Assembly: GCA_033558025.1 (NCBI GenBank)
Contig: JAUCEF010000002.1
Coordinates: 3,038,001 to 3,102,000 of the forward strand
Direction: 5' to 3'
Source of the DNA: Phytophthora sp. 'mugwort'
Lineage: Eukaryota > Oomycota > Peronosporomycetes > Peronosporales > Peronosporaceae
DNA: 64,000 nucleotides
Program-made: the position numbers and the translations under genes
The notes under the pieces: model-generated
Databases searched by the model: none
What the model was told of the DNA's origin: nothing
What the model saw: the letters and a program-made list of their open reading frames with translations, nothing else
Shown here: piece by piece, positions 33,922-45,059 of the stretch
Layout: every line of letters starts with the position of its first letter
How positions within the stretch are numbered: position 1 is the stretch's first letter

Positions 33922-34074
33922 GGACCGGGAAGGGGTGAGGTACTACTGCAACAGTAGTGAGGTCTTGGCTAGTGCGCTATGACCCGAATGAGGAGCGGAT
34001 TGTCCGTCGGGGGGCGGCTCAAGGCGGAATGGAGCGCGGTCGAACTGTGCCTGGGCTGATGTTTGGGTGCCCAT

Positions 34075-35746
34075 CAGAGAAGACCACAGACAGGCACCAG
34101 GGCGCTATGCAACGGATATAAATATAGAGAGGGATTCATTGAACTGCCAGAACAAAACTTGGAGGCAATTCGTTATGATTTTATAGAAAGTAAAAAGCTT
34201 ACTGTCTTGTTTGCAAGACTTGATGGTACCTCCATCAACTAATAATTGTGATATGGGACAGATACGTTGGGTGGCAGGTGAGCAATGTCCTGAAACCAGC
34301 CGGGTGACGACCATACGAAGCCCCGATCGCTAGAGCTAGCCGACACCACAACATTTCCGCCCTCGTTGCTGAAAGCCCGGAAGCAGGTACTCATGTTATA
34401 CTTCATCAGTCTCTCTATCAAAATATAGGTACCTGGTTCTGGCAAGATCGAGTATTTTTTTGCGTCTCAGCAAGAGGGGGAAGTTCCGCGCTATTATCCG
34501 TGTTATCCGAGATATTGCTCCTTAGACACCTCCTCGATCAGGAGCGCGGTGGCGCCGTCGTTAATTTTCGGTGCGGCTCTTTCCTGTTGCGCGATTGAAG
34601 CTGTGGGTATTGTCCACCGACTTAAGAGCTTGACGTTATGCTACATGTACATGTGTAGCTCTTAAAGCGCGCTGCAAGGTCCCAAACTGGGAGCGACACG
34701 CCGCCTGAGTTGGCCGCCTTTTGGTCGTACATAGTTTCCTGGACTATCCGATACGACCCGTGGCTCGATCTGTGATGACGGAAAACTCACCTTCCACCTC
34801 GTTGAGCCACAGAGTCCGCAATTGGTCGCGAGGAAAGCGCAGCCATGATTGCACTTTCCACCGTCGCCGATCTGACCTCCGCAGTGGTAGATGTACACTC
34901 CTTCCAAATTGTCAGGCTGACAACGAACCTAACCAATAAAGTGGTTGACACCTGCGCTGCTGTCACGTGTATGTGTAGCGTATGAGGGCCCCTGTCACAG
35001 TTGTCATAATTTCATTTCCTCTCGGGTAAGAACTCACGCCACGAACATCACGCACAGGCGCCAGATACGCCGCTCTATTGACACCGATAAGAACGTCTGT
35101 TGAAGCCCTGCTGGCGCGAGTATGAGGCAGCGTCACAGCCAAAGTGTTGCTTGGTCCCCCCACCTTTACCGCCTAGCCCGTCTGCAGATGAGGCGATCTA
35201 CAGAGCGAGCTCTTGGGTCAGTCTCGGAGCGGCTCGGTCCATGCACGGGTTTGTAACTTCAATCGTAGCGAGCGACCTTATCCAGAGTTGGGTCACTGCG
35301 ACGGCCACGCGAAACTAATAGCATCCAGGTATTTTAATACGATTAAACTAGTTAAGAGTATTATAATCATATAATGATCTGCTACTATACAAACCATTTT
35401 TTTGTGGAATCACCCCATGCTCCTTTCATTCATGTGGCATCGTCCAGTAGGAAAAATGCGTGTGTGGGAGTCGAAACGGGTCTGAGGGTCCATATGTCTG
35501 CTATCAAATATCCAAGGTCTGCCTGCTCAATTGCTTGAAGAGGATCAATAATATCATGTAGTATTTATTAACAGAACATGCAACCAAAATTAAGGATACC
35601 GGTACAAGTTTCCTGAATCAAACAATAAATCATATGATGCCAAAAAAACAGATACTTTGCCTTTCACAACGTTGCTGGCCACGTGTCGGTTAAACAGAAG
35701 GAATTACATGTAGCACAATAAATCATGTGCGAGCATGGGTGCGTGG
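34075..35746. other. Intergenic region between the FYVE and RCC1-BTB genes
   Basis: No confident gene. A minus-strand open stretch at 34445-34239 (TYILIERLMKYNMSTCFRAF) looks mildly protein-like, but it starts without support and has no exon partner I could join. The 35330-35740 part is AT-rich, as expected for the 3' flank of the RCC1-BTB gene. Confidence 0.45.
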
Positions 35747-38262
35747 CTAGCATTCCGTCGGTAACTGCTTCCGCAGCATCTGCCGGCTCATGGTGTGAAG
35801 TCGACGGGCGTCGTACCGTTCTGCGAAATCCTCGCACGCTCGCAGTGAGTCGACATCCAGCTCAGGGAGCAGCTCCACGAGCTGCAACTCACACCGACTA
35901 GCCAGAACCGTGAGGCCCAACAAGCTGGCGCCGACATACAAGTCCATCATGTCGCTAGGTTCCAGTCTTGCGCTTAGTAGTTCAAAACAGCCCGTGTAGA
36001 TCCATAGCAGCAAACTCTTGAATGCTTCAAGCGATACACCATCGTGGTGCATGTAGTGGAGAGGGATCTCGTGTAGCGCCCTCTTCAGTGAGGCCTGCGA
36101 TCCATTCCCAGCTGTGATTTCTTGAGCCGTCTTGCCTTCACTGAACCCGCCCACAAACATCGTACGGAAGTACTCCACTTGGGACAGCACAGCCTTATGC
36201 GCCGGTAGTTTAAAGAATGTTTCAGGGGCGGAATCCTCAGCAGGCCACAGAAACACAACGTCAGCCACTTCTTCGGAGAGAACCATGTTCTTCATGTCCT
36301 CGCCAAACTGCTGTGCTTCGGAGCTAGCTGGCTCCATGGCACTAAGATGCCCAGCATTTCGGAACGAAGGCGGTGGAAGCGACGCCAATCGTTCCTTACG
36401 CCACGTATCCAGACATTGAACAACGAGTGTGTCGCAACACACTCGACTGGCAAACTGGCCCAGCGCCTTCCGTTTGTGACTGACAACGTCAAGACGGTTC
36501 GTGTACACGAATATCAAAAATGCACGGAACACCTGCACGTCCACGTCCTGGAACTCGTTCACCGCAAACAAACCCTCCTTGCCAGCAGCTTCCGAGTCTG
36601 GGGTGTTCGTGGTGACGATGTCGAGCACGCGTAGAAGACCTCTAATGTAGCTGCTACGTGCACTCACGATCACTCGGTGAGCTTTGACTCGCTCCACCTT
36701 CGTAGGACCGCCCACGTTGAAAACCAGATCAGCAAAATCACCGTTAGTTAACACGCGATCGTAGCTTAATGAATAATGAGCTCCCCGTGGTCGTACTGCC
36801 ACGGCACAGTGGTTGGAACCAGCTCCCACCGCAACGGCAACGTTGTCTTTCAGTCCAAAAACACGCTGCGGGTGCACCGAGTGCTGGTATTTGCCATTGC
36901 CTAGCACGCCAAAAGCATTCCACCCCCATGACATCACCGACCCGTCCCGCGTCAGTGCAAACGTCGAGTGGGAGCTGCAGCACGCGCTAGTCACCTTAAT
37001 TCGAGGATCATCGGCCAGCGCCTGTTGCACACGAGGGAAGAAGTAGTGTGCTTTGTGCTGCAGATCGTAGAACGTCTCGCCGGCGCCATGCTGGCCGTAC
37101 TCACTGTGGCCCCATGAGTACACTTTGCCGTCGTCTGTGACCGCCACACTGTGATGGCTACCAGCAGCGACCGATACGACAGGACGGGCCAGCTTTACCT
37201 CCTCTGGAAGCCAGGCAATATTAACTCCTGTGCCCAACTGACCGAGCACGCCAAGTCCCCATGAGAAGCACACTCCAGATCGCGACTTGGGGTCATCGTC
37301 GTCTGTAGCTTCCCCCGGCTCCATCATTTTGGAGCAAGCGAGCGAATGCTGCTGTCCGCATGCAATGTGCTCAATAAAGTACCCCTCTAACGCCCGAATG
37401 CGCTGGAACTCGGCCGAGTTGCGTCTCGAGCCGAGGCCAAGCTGGCCGTTATCGTTGTAGCCGCAACTAAACACCGCGCCCTCGTTCGTCGTGGCCAGCG
37501 AGTGGGCAAACCCGGCTGCAATGTTGGTCACCACGAGTCTGGCCAACGGGCCGGTGGCCAACCTTGGGGTCATACAGGGCGCCCGAATCGTCTGCACCTT
37601 GACGTTCTCTCCATCAACGACCCCCGCATCTTCGTACACCTGCATGGAGTCCCGCACGAGTCTAGTCATGAGGTTATCATCCATGTGGCGCTGGAGCTCG
37701 GCCCGGGAGCGGGCTCGCTGGGCCTGCCGCATCTCTTCGCTGGACAGACCGGCCAGTTCAACCGTGGCCCGGTCCGAGGCGTCGGTAGCCACGCCGTCCT
37801 CGTCATACAGAATCTTAGCCACGGGTAGCAGGCCCCACATGAACACGTCGCCCGACACCGTGAGCGCCAGCGAGTGTGACTCGCCGCACGAGATCTTGGT
37901 GACCAGCTGGTCGGCTAGCGAGCCGCCGACGCGACGGGGTCTTGCCACGGCGTTGGCCACACCGGCCACGTCGCCCAGACCCAGTTGCCCCTCGCGGCCA
38001 CGGCCCCAGGCAAACACCTGGCCGAACTCATTAAGCGCCAGCGAGTGACGCTCGCCGGCCGAGAAGGCCACGATCACCTCGTTACGCAGAGCTTCCACGT
38101 GACGCTGGGTGGGTCAATCAATCAACAATACGTGGGTGCAATTAGTTGACGAGGTGGATTTTATTGGGCTTTACCAGATCGCACCATTTCGAAGACCTCC
38201 TTGTCATCCACGTCGAGCCCCAGCTGCTGCGAGTTGTTGTGTCCCCACACGAAGAGCGCCAT
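35747..38262 (-). CDS. RCC1-repeat protein with two BTB domains, two exons
   Basis: Predicted as 811 residues. Exon 1 is 38262-38185 (ATG, reading FVWGHNNSQQLGLDVDDKEV), followed by an 80-nt intron 38184-38105 (GTGCGA...CCCAG). Exon 2 is 38104-35747. The join is in phase and completes the first RCC1 blade, which exon 2 alone lacks. RCC1 repeats with GERHSLALNEFGQVFAWGRG, GQLGLG and AAGSHHSVAVTDDGKVYSWG fill residues 1-470. A first BTB domain starts at NGDFADLVFNV (about 480) and a second at EEVADVVFLWPAED (about 650). Such proteins act as adaptors, often for Cullin-3 ubiquitin ligases; the partner is unknown. A 50-residue insertion lies between RCC1 repeats 2 and 3. No damage seen. Confidence 0.88.
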
Positions 38263-38778
38263 TGCAACTTCGAGGTGGAAGAGAGACTAACGTACCCGAA
38301 ACTCGGGTTTCAGGATCTGATTCCAGAAGTGGAATCAGATGATGTTTTCTTGGTAATCAGCGGTGGCGACAAAATCTGGATCAAGCCGGTCAAGGTTTAA
38401 TGCCAGATTTGTGGTCCCCATGAAATCCTATCACGACAATGTGAGCAGTAGTTTACAGTTCTCATACAGGAAGACAAGCCGAAACTTACGACAGTTTTCA
38501 GCGTGCCTTCTTGTGTAAATTACTGCTTACATTCTGGTATCGAAGCAAAAAGCCGGCCAATCTATAGTGCACTCGTCCTATTCTCAGTTTGGCTCACTCT
38601 ATTCGAAGAACAGTGTACCGTTGCATCTCAGCTAGGAACCAAGCGGGTTTCACCAACAATGGGACCGCGGGTGGTGCACGAGCAAGCTTAAGTTCATAAT
38701 CTTTGAAATACTGTTCCCAATCTTTCAACGACATTTATCAATTCGCAAGCAACCGACAACATTCTCGACAACTAGAAG
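38263..38778. other. Divergent promoter region of RCC1-BTB and P450 genes
   Basis: Only short open frames. It separates two divergently transcribed genes, and no clear core promoter motif was found by eye. Confidence 0.5.
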
Positions 38779-40386
38779 ATGCTCGACTGGCAAGCCATGC
38801 CTCCGCTTCTGGCGACCAGCGTGGCTCTAATCCTTATCTGGTGGAAACTATTCGCTAAGCCATCGCCCCACAACAACGGCCAAAAGCTCTTCCAACCTGC
38901 CTCCACGCTCCCAATCCTCGGCAATACCCTCGACCTGCTCTGGTTCCAGCGGGACCGACTGCACGACTGGATGACGGAACAGAGTCTCGCTAACGGTGGC
39001 AAACCGTGGCTGCTGACGGGCATTGGCCAGCTCCCCAAGGTGGTGGTTACATCCGCCGCCGCCTATGAAGACGTGTTCAAGACGCAGTTCGACGTGTTCG
39101 TGCGCGGCCCTGGTGAGACGGTGCTGGAGATCCTGGGGGAGGGCATCTTCAACGTGGACGGCCAAAAGTGGAAACACCAACGTCGTGTCACCAGCCACCT
39201 CTTCTCCATGAACATGCTCAAGGACTGCATGAACGCCGTGATCCGTGAGAAGACCGTCAAGCTTCTAGATGTGCTGGCCAGGTGTGCCGAATGTGGGGAT
39301 CCGGTCAGCATGAAGTCGCTGCTCAACAAATTTACGGCTGATACTTTCACCCGCATCGGCTTTGGTGTCGAGCTTAACGGTCTGGATGACCCATTGGACG
39401 TCGATACGGCACAGCCGATCGACGCGGCACTGCAGGTGGTGCAGACCCGGCTACAGAGTCCCGTATGGCTCTGGAAGCTGCGTCGTTTCTTCAATGTCGG
39501 CAGTGAACGGGTATTGCGTGAGAGCATGCAGAAGGTCCACAACACCATTCAGCAGATCATGACTAAGTCGCTGGAAGGCAAGGACAAAAGCTTGGCGTCC
39601 GACTCTACTACGTCGACCCATAAGGACCTCATGACGCTGATGCTGCAATCCGGAGATTTCACGGATACTCATGAGATCCGCGATGTCGCGGTGAATTTTT
39701 ACGCTGCAGGTAAGGACACAACTGCCTTCAGCTTGTCGTGGTTCATCGTCATGATGAATCGACACCCTCACGTGCTCTTCACTGTGCGCGAAGAACTACA
39801 ACGTGTGGTCCCGGGGTTGTTCACGGGTGAGCTGGAGACGCCGATGCTGGAGCATCTGCAGCAGATGACGTACTTAAAGGCGGCGCTGAAGGAGAGTCTG
39901 CGGCTGAACTCGCTGGCCGTCTACCGTCTCGCCAACCGAGATACGGCGATGTATGACGGCACATTCGTCCCCATGGGAGCTCGCGTCGTCTTCCCCATGT
40001 ACGGATCAGCTCGTCAGCCGACGGTGTGGGGCCCCGACGCTGCCGAATACAAACCGGAACGCTGGATTGACGACAAAACCGGCAAGCTCAGGACCATTTC
40101 GTCGTTCCAGTTTGTCACGTTCAGCGCCGGCCCAAGACAATGCATTGGCATGCGTCTGGCCATGATGGAGATGATGACGGTGCTGTCCGTGATCTTCAGC
40201 CGCTTCGACCTCGTGACGGTGGACGACGCTTTCGACATCACTTACGACTTCTCGCTGGTGCTCCCAGTCAAGGGTCCGTTGGCCGTTCGTGTTCGTTCGC
40301 TGGTCGCTCAATGGCGTAAAGAAATCCCACACCCGAGTAAGCCCATGCATCGAACTAATGAACGAAGAACGTCACCTGATTACTGA
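38779..40386 (+). CDS. Cytochrome P450 monooxygenase
   Basis: 535 residues in one exon, complete. Residues 8-23 are an N-terminal membrane anchor followed by a Pro-containing hinge, so it is an ER-bound enzyme facing the cytosol. The I-helix oxygen-activation motif is AGKDTT (310-315), the ExxR motif is ESLR (372-375) and the PERF-type motif is PERW (426-429). The heme ligand loop FSAGPRQCIG places the Cys at 455. Overall features are those of the CYP86/CYP4-type clan that act on fatty acids, and it probably belongs to the oomycete CYP5014 group; that subfamily call is from memory of the family. It is divergent from the RCC1-BTB gene. No damage is visible, and all catalytic residues are present. 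Confidence 0.92.
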   Translation: MLDWQAMPPLLATSVALILIWWKLFAKPSPHNNGQKLFQPASTLPILGNTLDLLWFQRDRLHDWMTEQSLANGGKPWLLTGIGQLPKVVVTSAAAYEDVFKTQFDVFVRGPGETVLEILGEGIFNVDGQKWKHQRRVTSHLFSMNMLKDCMNAVIREKTVKLLDVLARCAECGDPVSMKSLLNKFTADTFTRIGFGVELNGLDDPLDVDTAQPIDAALQVVQTRLQSPVWLWKLRRFFNVGSERVLRESMQKVHNTIQQIMTKSLEGKDKSLASDSTTSTHKDLMTLMLQSGDFTDTHEIRDVAVNFYAAGKDTTAFSLSWFIVMMNRHPHVLFTVREELQRVVPGLFTGELETPMLEHLQQMTYLKAALKESLRLNSLAVYRLANRDTAMYDGTFVPMGARVVFPMYGSARQPTVWGPDAAEYKPERWIDDKTGKLRTISSFQFVTFSAGPRQCIGMRLAMMEMMTVLSVIFSRFDLVTVDDAFDITYDFSLVLPVKGPLAVRVRSLVAQWRKEIPHPSKPMHRTNERRTSPDY

Positions 40387-40447
40387 ATCATCAACTAGCC
40401 GAGCGTCGCCGCCTACGCGGCGGTGAGTTTAGTAGTACCAGGGGTTC

Positions 40448-40517
40448 TGGTCCCAGTATATATATGGAAAGCCCGTCGAGGCGGAGCGGAGGCGGGCAGG
40501 CCCATATACTGGGACCA
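40448..40517. repeat. Inverted repeat downstream of the P450 gene
   Basis: TGGTCCCAGTATATATATGG (40448-40467) and CCATATACTGGGACCA (40502-40517) are inverted, the left arm having four extra bases. The loop is GC-rich and contains GCCCG...CGGGC. It could be a small foldback element or a transcript-end structure. Confidence 0.7.
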
Positions 40518-41660
40518 ACGTCGCTCCGTCCGTCTGTCTGTCACGCCATAACGTGATTCTAGACGCAATCTCATTGGCTGCCGAGCGCAGCGAAGGCGGG
40601 CCGCGGTTGGCTAAAACAGCATTTCGCCACCGAAGGCCGCCTTTAGTGGGAGAAACATAGATTAACGATTGGTTGAAACTTAATGTATATTTTTAGCCCG
40701 GGTTTTAGCGTTGAGTTTAGGATATTAATTACTTGGTGTCTCTCTTCTTTGAGTGTAGAGCCGTCCGAGTTCCTTGCACGTATACTTGGTATCAACAAGG
40801 ATGTTCATAGTTCAGTAATGCCGAGCTGCCATTTTCGGCAACGCTAGTCAGTTTGACTTTGCATATTTAATTTGAGCTGCTCCATGGAATTGACTCTTTG
40901 CGGTGGTACTGCCACGGCTTGTATTGTGCCTTTTCCGAATCTGACCTCAAATGGTAGGTCCTTCGCACGTGCGTTTAGGGTTAAAGGTATGGTTTGTCGA
41001 GTCACTGGTACAGAATTAAGTGCATTTGACATTTTTCGTTCAATGACTGCTGGGGAAGCAAGGACTACGGATGGGCTCCGATCTGGACTAAGGACCACCT
41101 TTTAACGAATTTAGGACCGAATAGCCACAATTCACCGGCCATATGGACGTCCGAAAGAAAAAATGGCCTATATGTCAGAGAGGGTAGGGGTAAGTTTAGA
41201 CATAGGTACCTACCGAATTCCTCGATGAGCTGTCCCCCTCAAATTTCCTCGAAGAGCTGCCACCCCCCCTCCCCTCGATCAGAATATATCCAATGAGCTT
41301 CATTTCGTATTAATTATAACCAATGAGAAGCCCTCAGCTCTGAGCGGGTTTCCTCGATAAGATATTCCCCTTTGGCGATGTACCACGGGGGGACCAGCTC
41401 TTCGAGGAAAGCCAGTTAGGAGGGGCTTTTAAATCAGGATGGTCCATGCGAGGAAGAGGGCGGAAAGGTTGCTGAGGGCTGGCGGGGGGAATGCAAAAGT
41501 GCTGGTATCCCCGACCAACTGCTCTCAGCCAGATATCTGGCTGAGAGAGCCCATTTATTCAATGGTAATCATTCTAATTAGATATTGCTACTGACAGTCC
41601 TACTGTACTATCCGATACCCCCCCCCCCCCAAATAAAAATAAAATAACAGTCGTTTCTGT
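40518..41660. other. Intergenic region with several inverted repeats
   Basis: A minus-strand open stretch at 41098-40844 (LPFEVRFGKGTIQAVAVPPQ) looks like a coding fragment but was not recognised. CCTCGAAGAGCTG (near 41251) and CAGCTCTTCGAGG (near 41394) are inverted copies. A 26-bp palindrome and a C(12-13) run follow. Confidence 0.5.
41522..41547. repeat. Perfect 26-bp palindrome
   Basis: CTCTCAGCCAGAT followed by its exact reverse complement ATCTGGCTGAGAG, with no spacer. Confidence 0.9.
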
Positions 41661-41939
41661 CTTGGTAGTACCTTTCGTCTTCAACGTCTTCAACATCTTA
41701 CCGCGCGGGCGTTGCGCTCTTGTGGTGGCTTGGAGAAACGGATTGCAGTCGCCCCCTGTTGCCCCCACAAAACAACCACCTGATCAAGCGCAAATCCTGT
41801 CCTTCAGTCAATCGAAGTCGCTGTCCCGCACGCCGCAGCTCCGAACGCCGTCGCCGTTTCTCCTCCTGTCGTTGCCATGCCCGCTTGCGCTGCTCCGGCA
41901 CCCGCCGAGGCCCTGCGATGGCTCGAACACGCCAGAATG

Positions 41940-42775
41940 TGCCGCGATCTCGTGGTCGCCGATCGTCCCGCCCTCGACTGTCGGCTCGACCGTCCCGAGC
42001 CACGGTTACGCGTGGTTCTCGGCAAACCACGTTGACGCGACGATGGCACGTCTAGTTGATCACGGACCGTTCGGACGGCCCGGTGAATGCGTAGTCGCGC
42101 TACTTTGTCCAGTACGTCTTTGGCCCTGGCCGCATCGAGGCGAGCTGGGAGCCGCGCTGCGCTGGATGTTCGTTGAAGACGGGTTCTCGGAGTACTTGGC
42201 CCTGGTCGACTACTTCAAGCAGCATGTGCGGGCCGAACATTCGCTGATTACTGCTTGTCTCGTGAAGATTCCTTCGCGCTGGGATGGGTGACTCTCCGAG
42301 TAGGCGCGGCAGCTTCGTCGCCTTGGCAATTGCTGCGGCGCGCCTTGGCATCCCCGACTGGTTCTCGTGGCCGTCCGTGGATAGCTTCTACGCGGAGCAC
42401 GCTGCTCGTCTACAATCGATCCCTGACCGCGGAGTGGTGTGGACCACTCTACACACTATCCTCCGGCGCTTGAACAGCGCCGCTCTTGCTGCCGGCGGCC
42501 GACAGCTCTGCATGGACGCGGTCGCAGTCAACCAGCGCAAAAACGTGCCCAGTGGTCCCGAGGTGGTTTTGATGCTTAACATTTGCTGCTGGCGCCTGGG
42601 TTTACCTAGTCGCTGGGCACACGCCGTACCCCACGCGCAAGTCGCTTTTGTCCTCGCGGTCACCACGACTGGTCGCTTTGCGTCAGACGCTAAGCGACGC
42701 GTGCCGCCCGTCGAATTCGCGTTTGCGTTGCTGGGTGGGCTGCAATTTGTGCGACACCTGATGGTCCGCGAGTGA
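41940..42775 (+). pseudogene. Unrecognised protein, two overlapping frames
   Basis: Frame one reads ALRWMFVEDGFSEYLALVDY and ends at a TGA at 42291. Frame two starts at 42284 and reads GIPDWFSWPSVDSFYAEHAA and LCMDAVAVNQRKNVPSGPEV, ending at 42775. Both halves have the composition of a real protein and overlap by a few bases, so a frameshift in one gene is the simplest explanation. I do not recognise the family. Position between repeats suggests a transposon-borne gene. Confidence 0.45.
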
Positions 42776-43090
42776 ACGTAGCTCCAGAGGTCGAGCTACG
42801 ATTCTTCATAAAGCTCCAATACAGCTTCTTTGATTCTTGAACTTTGCCTTGGGGATGGTCTTGCATACAGGAAGCCCAAAATAACCAAATTTGGGATCCG
42901 GTTTGTCGAGCTCGAAATTAGCGATCCTTGGTTCCAAGCTTTGCGTTCTGCTCGCACAGTACCTTGTCTGGTTACCCTGCCGTTGTCTGGACCTGTCGCC
43001 GTGTCCACTGAGCAACATTACCGTCCTGTGCTTCTATCCGTTTTCTTGATCCCTTGGGTCTCTTAGCTTCGAATGCCTGGATTAGGCCTG
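42776..43090. other. Non-coding flank of gypsy remnant
   Basis: Short stretch with only small open frames. It probably belongs to the 3' end of the minus-strand gypsy copy. Confidence 0.4.
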
Positions 43091-43094
43091 TAAC

Positions 43095-43990
43095 TTGATG
43101 CAGGTTCTCGAGCGGTTCCCATGTCGCTTTCCCCTCACCCCCCACCGAATGAGGTACTGTACGGCTCCCTTGCGCTGTCGCTTATCGACGGCAGCTTCCA
43201 CGATCTAAAACCGATCCTTCCGTCCTGTAGAATAACTTCTTGGGCTGCGAAAGTCTTGATGGTGACTCGTACAGCTTGAGCGATCCAGTATTGAACACGG
43301 GATGCAGCTGGAGTCCGGGGGCTAAATTGAGTTCTTAGGCATGCTGGTGAACCTTGCGCACCGCCGAGTAAGGTCCAATCCACTTGGGACTAAGTTTGCG
43401 CGAGTTCGGGAACCCAGTGTGCGCACTGTCAAGGTTCTTGGTACTGAGGTACACTAGATCACCGACCTTGAACGCTTGTTCCTGTCGACCACGATCGTAC
43501 CCCGTTTGCCATACGGGCTTGAGGCTCCTCCAGCGCTTCTTGACATTGACGTAGTACTGCCTCTTGGTGTTCGGTAAACTTAGTCCCTTGGCGTCGCCCA
43601 CCACGCAGTCCTCGTTGAATTGACTGAGTGACGGCGGTGATTGGGTTTGCGGAACGTAGCCGAGGCCATCCTCGAACGGTGACATTTGGTGCTTGAGTTC
43701 ACCGCTGAATTGCTGGCAAACTCCGCGTTGGCGAGGTGAACGTACCAGTCATTTTGGCGCGGTGACACGAAGCATCGAATATATTCTTTGAGTGTCCGTT
43801 TGTACACTCCGTCTGACTGAGCTCGGTATGCAACCGTCATCTTGAGCTTGGTGCCGACGTTTCTAAAAACTTGATTCTTAATGGGTTGCGACATCCGCGT
43901 ACGCCATTATCGTTGCCTCCGGCTTCTGATTTGAGCGAGGGAAGGTCTGTCGACAACGATCCAATGGGTCTCAAAGGCGTCCGTCCGTCC
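43095..43990 (-). pseudogene. Gypsy integrase C-terminus and chromodomain, minus strand
   Basis: The minus strand reads NVGTKLKMTVAYRAQSDGVY at 43860-43800, the integrase end of its core, then HLANAEFASNSAVNSST. The segment FKVGDLVYLSTKNLDSAHTG at about 43480 and a chromodomain at 43204-43095 follow (IVEAAVDKRQRKGAVQYLIR, then KATWEPLENL after a frame change). It is a relic of a chromodomain gypsy lineage different from the copies at 1-1700 and 5-14 kb. Confidence 0.75.
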
Positions 43991-43999
43991 GTGAAACGG

Positions 44000-45025
44000 A
44001 ACCTTCTTTCTTTCATACGAGGCTGGGGCAGCGATTCGTGCTCGCGTCCGTGACGCCATGGTAGCCGCCCAAGATCTACAAAAGGAAAACAGTGCCCGCC
44101 ATGGGCGCAACAACACATAAAGTGTTTAAAATTGGGGATTCGGTGTTATTAAATGATAAAAAGCTTCCTATACACGCAGTTTCTTCGGTGGGAGCACAAA
44201 CTCAGGCCACGATTCGTGGGGCCGTTCACGGTCATTGGCGTCCACGGTAACGCCTACACGTTGGATCTGCCATCGTCCATGGCGACGCATCCAACGTTCT
44301 ACGTCAACATGCTCAAAGCGTACTATGAGGCGGAGCGCCTTCCGCCCGGTCTTTCCGAGACCCCGAGTAGCGACGCAGAGCGCTCTGCACCACGCGCATT
44401 AGAGTCTCCTCATTCACAGACGCCGAAGGCGGCCGCGCAACAGAAGCAGCTCTCGCAGGTTCGACAGATGGATGCCGCTCCAGGCGTCGGACGCGGTCAT
44501 AGAGATCCCGGATCCACCCGACCTGCTCTTCAAGCTAATGACGGACACGCATATCAGACTGCGTCAAGTCCTGCTCCAGGTGATCCACCTTCGCCCACAG
44601 GCAGTGCCTCTCCGCGTCTACGTCGGGCGCCTGACTCAACTCCCGCTCCAATTGCGTCTCCAGGAGCTATTGGCGGCCACGCAAAGCGATGATATCCGTT
44701 CGATGAACGTCCAGAAGGCTCTGGCAAGTCGCCATCGCTTCCGCGACGTTCCCGGAACCAGTCGACAACGTCATCTCGATCCGCGACGACTCAGCAACGG
44801 CCGCTCCGTCCTCCTCCACTCCTACTGGGTAGTGATGGGGAGCAGTACTTCCATGTGGAGAAGCTGGTGAAACACCGGTGGTGTGAGGGCGTCGACCAGT
44901 ATCTGGTGAAGTGGCGCGGGTATCCCTCGTCCGATAATACGTGGGAGACGGACAGCCACCTCGCGGTGGACTGCGCCGACATCGCGGACGCTTATAAGCG
45001 CTCCCACGGAGGCGGTCGGCGCTAA
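44000..45025 (+). pseudogene. Gypsy integrase C-terminus and chromodomain, plus strand
   Basis: AAIRARVRDAMVAAQDLQKE leads into FKIGDSVLLNDKKLPIHAVS (44125-44185), then LRPRFVGPFTVIGVHGNAYT (44204-44265) and HPTFYVNMLKAYYEAERLPP (44285-44345). The chromodomain is intact at 44834-45025 (YFHVEKLVKHRW, QYLVKWRGYPSSDNTWE), ending at a TAA. Frame changes near 44155 and between 44690 and 44830 break the chain. It lies head to head with the minus-strand gypsy fragment just before it, so both copies have lost their 5' parts at about 44000. Confidence 0.8.
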
Positions 45026-45059
45026 CAGGCCTTAAAACGCTCCTAGGTTCAACGGGCGG

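Noticed and set aside
37491..38048. Plus-strand open frame of 185 codons
   Set aside because: Antisense of the RCC1 repeats; no domain and a better gene on the other strand.
44667..45059. Continuation of the minus-strand frame through the gypsy chromodomain
   Set aside because: The plus strand encodes an intact chromodomain here; the minus frame beyond about 45060 is only its shadow.
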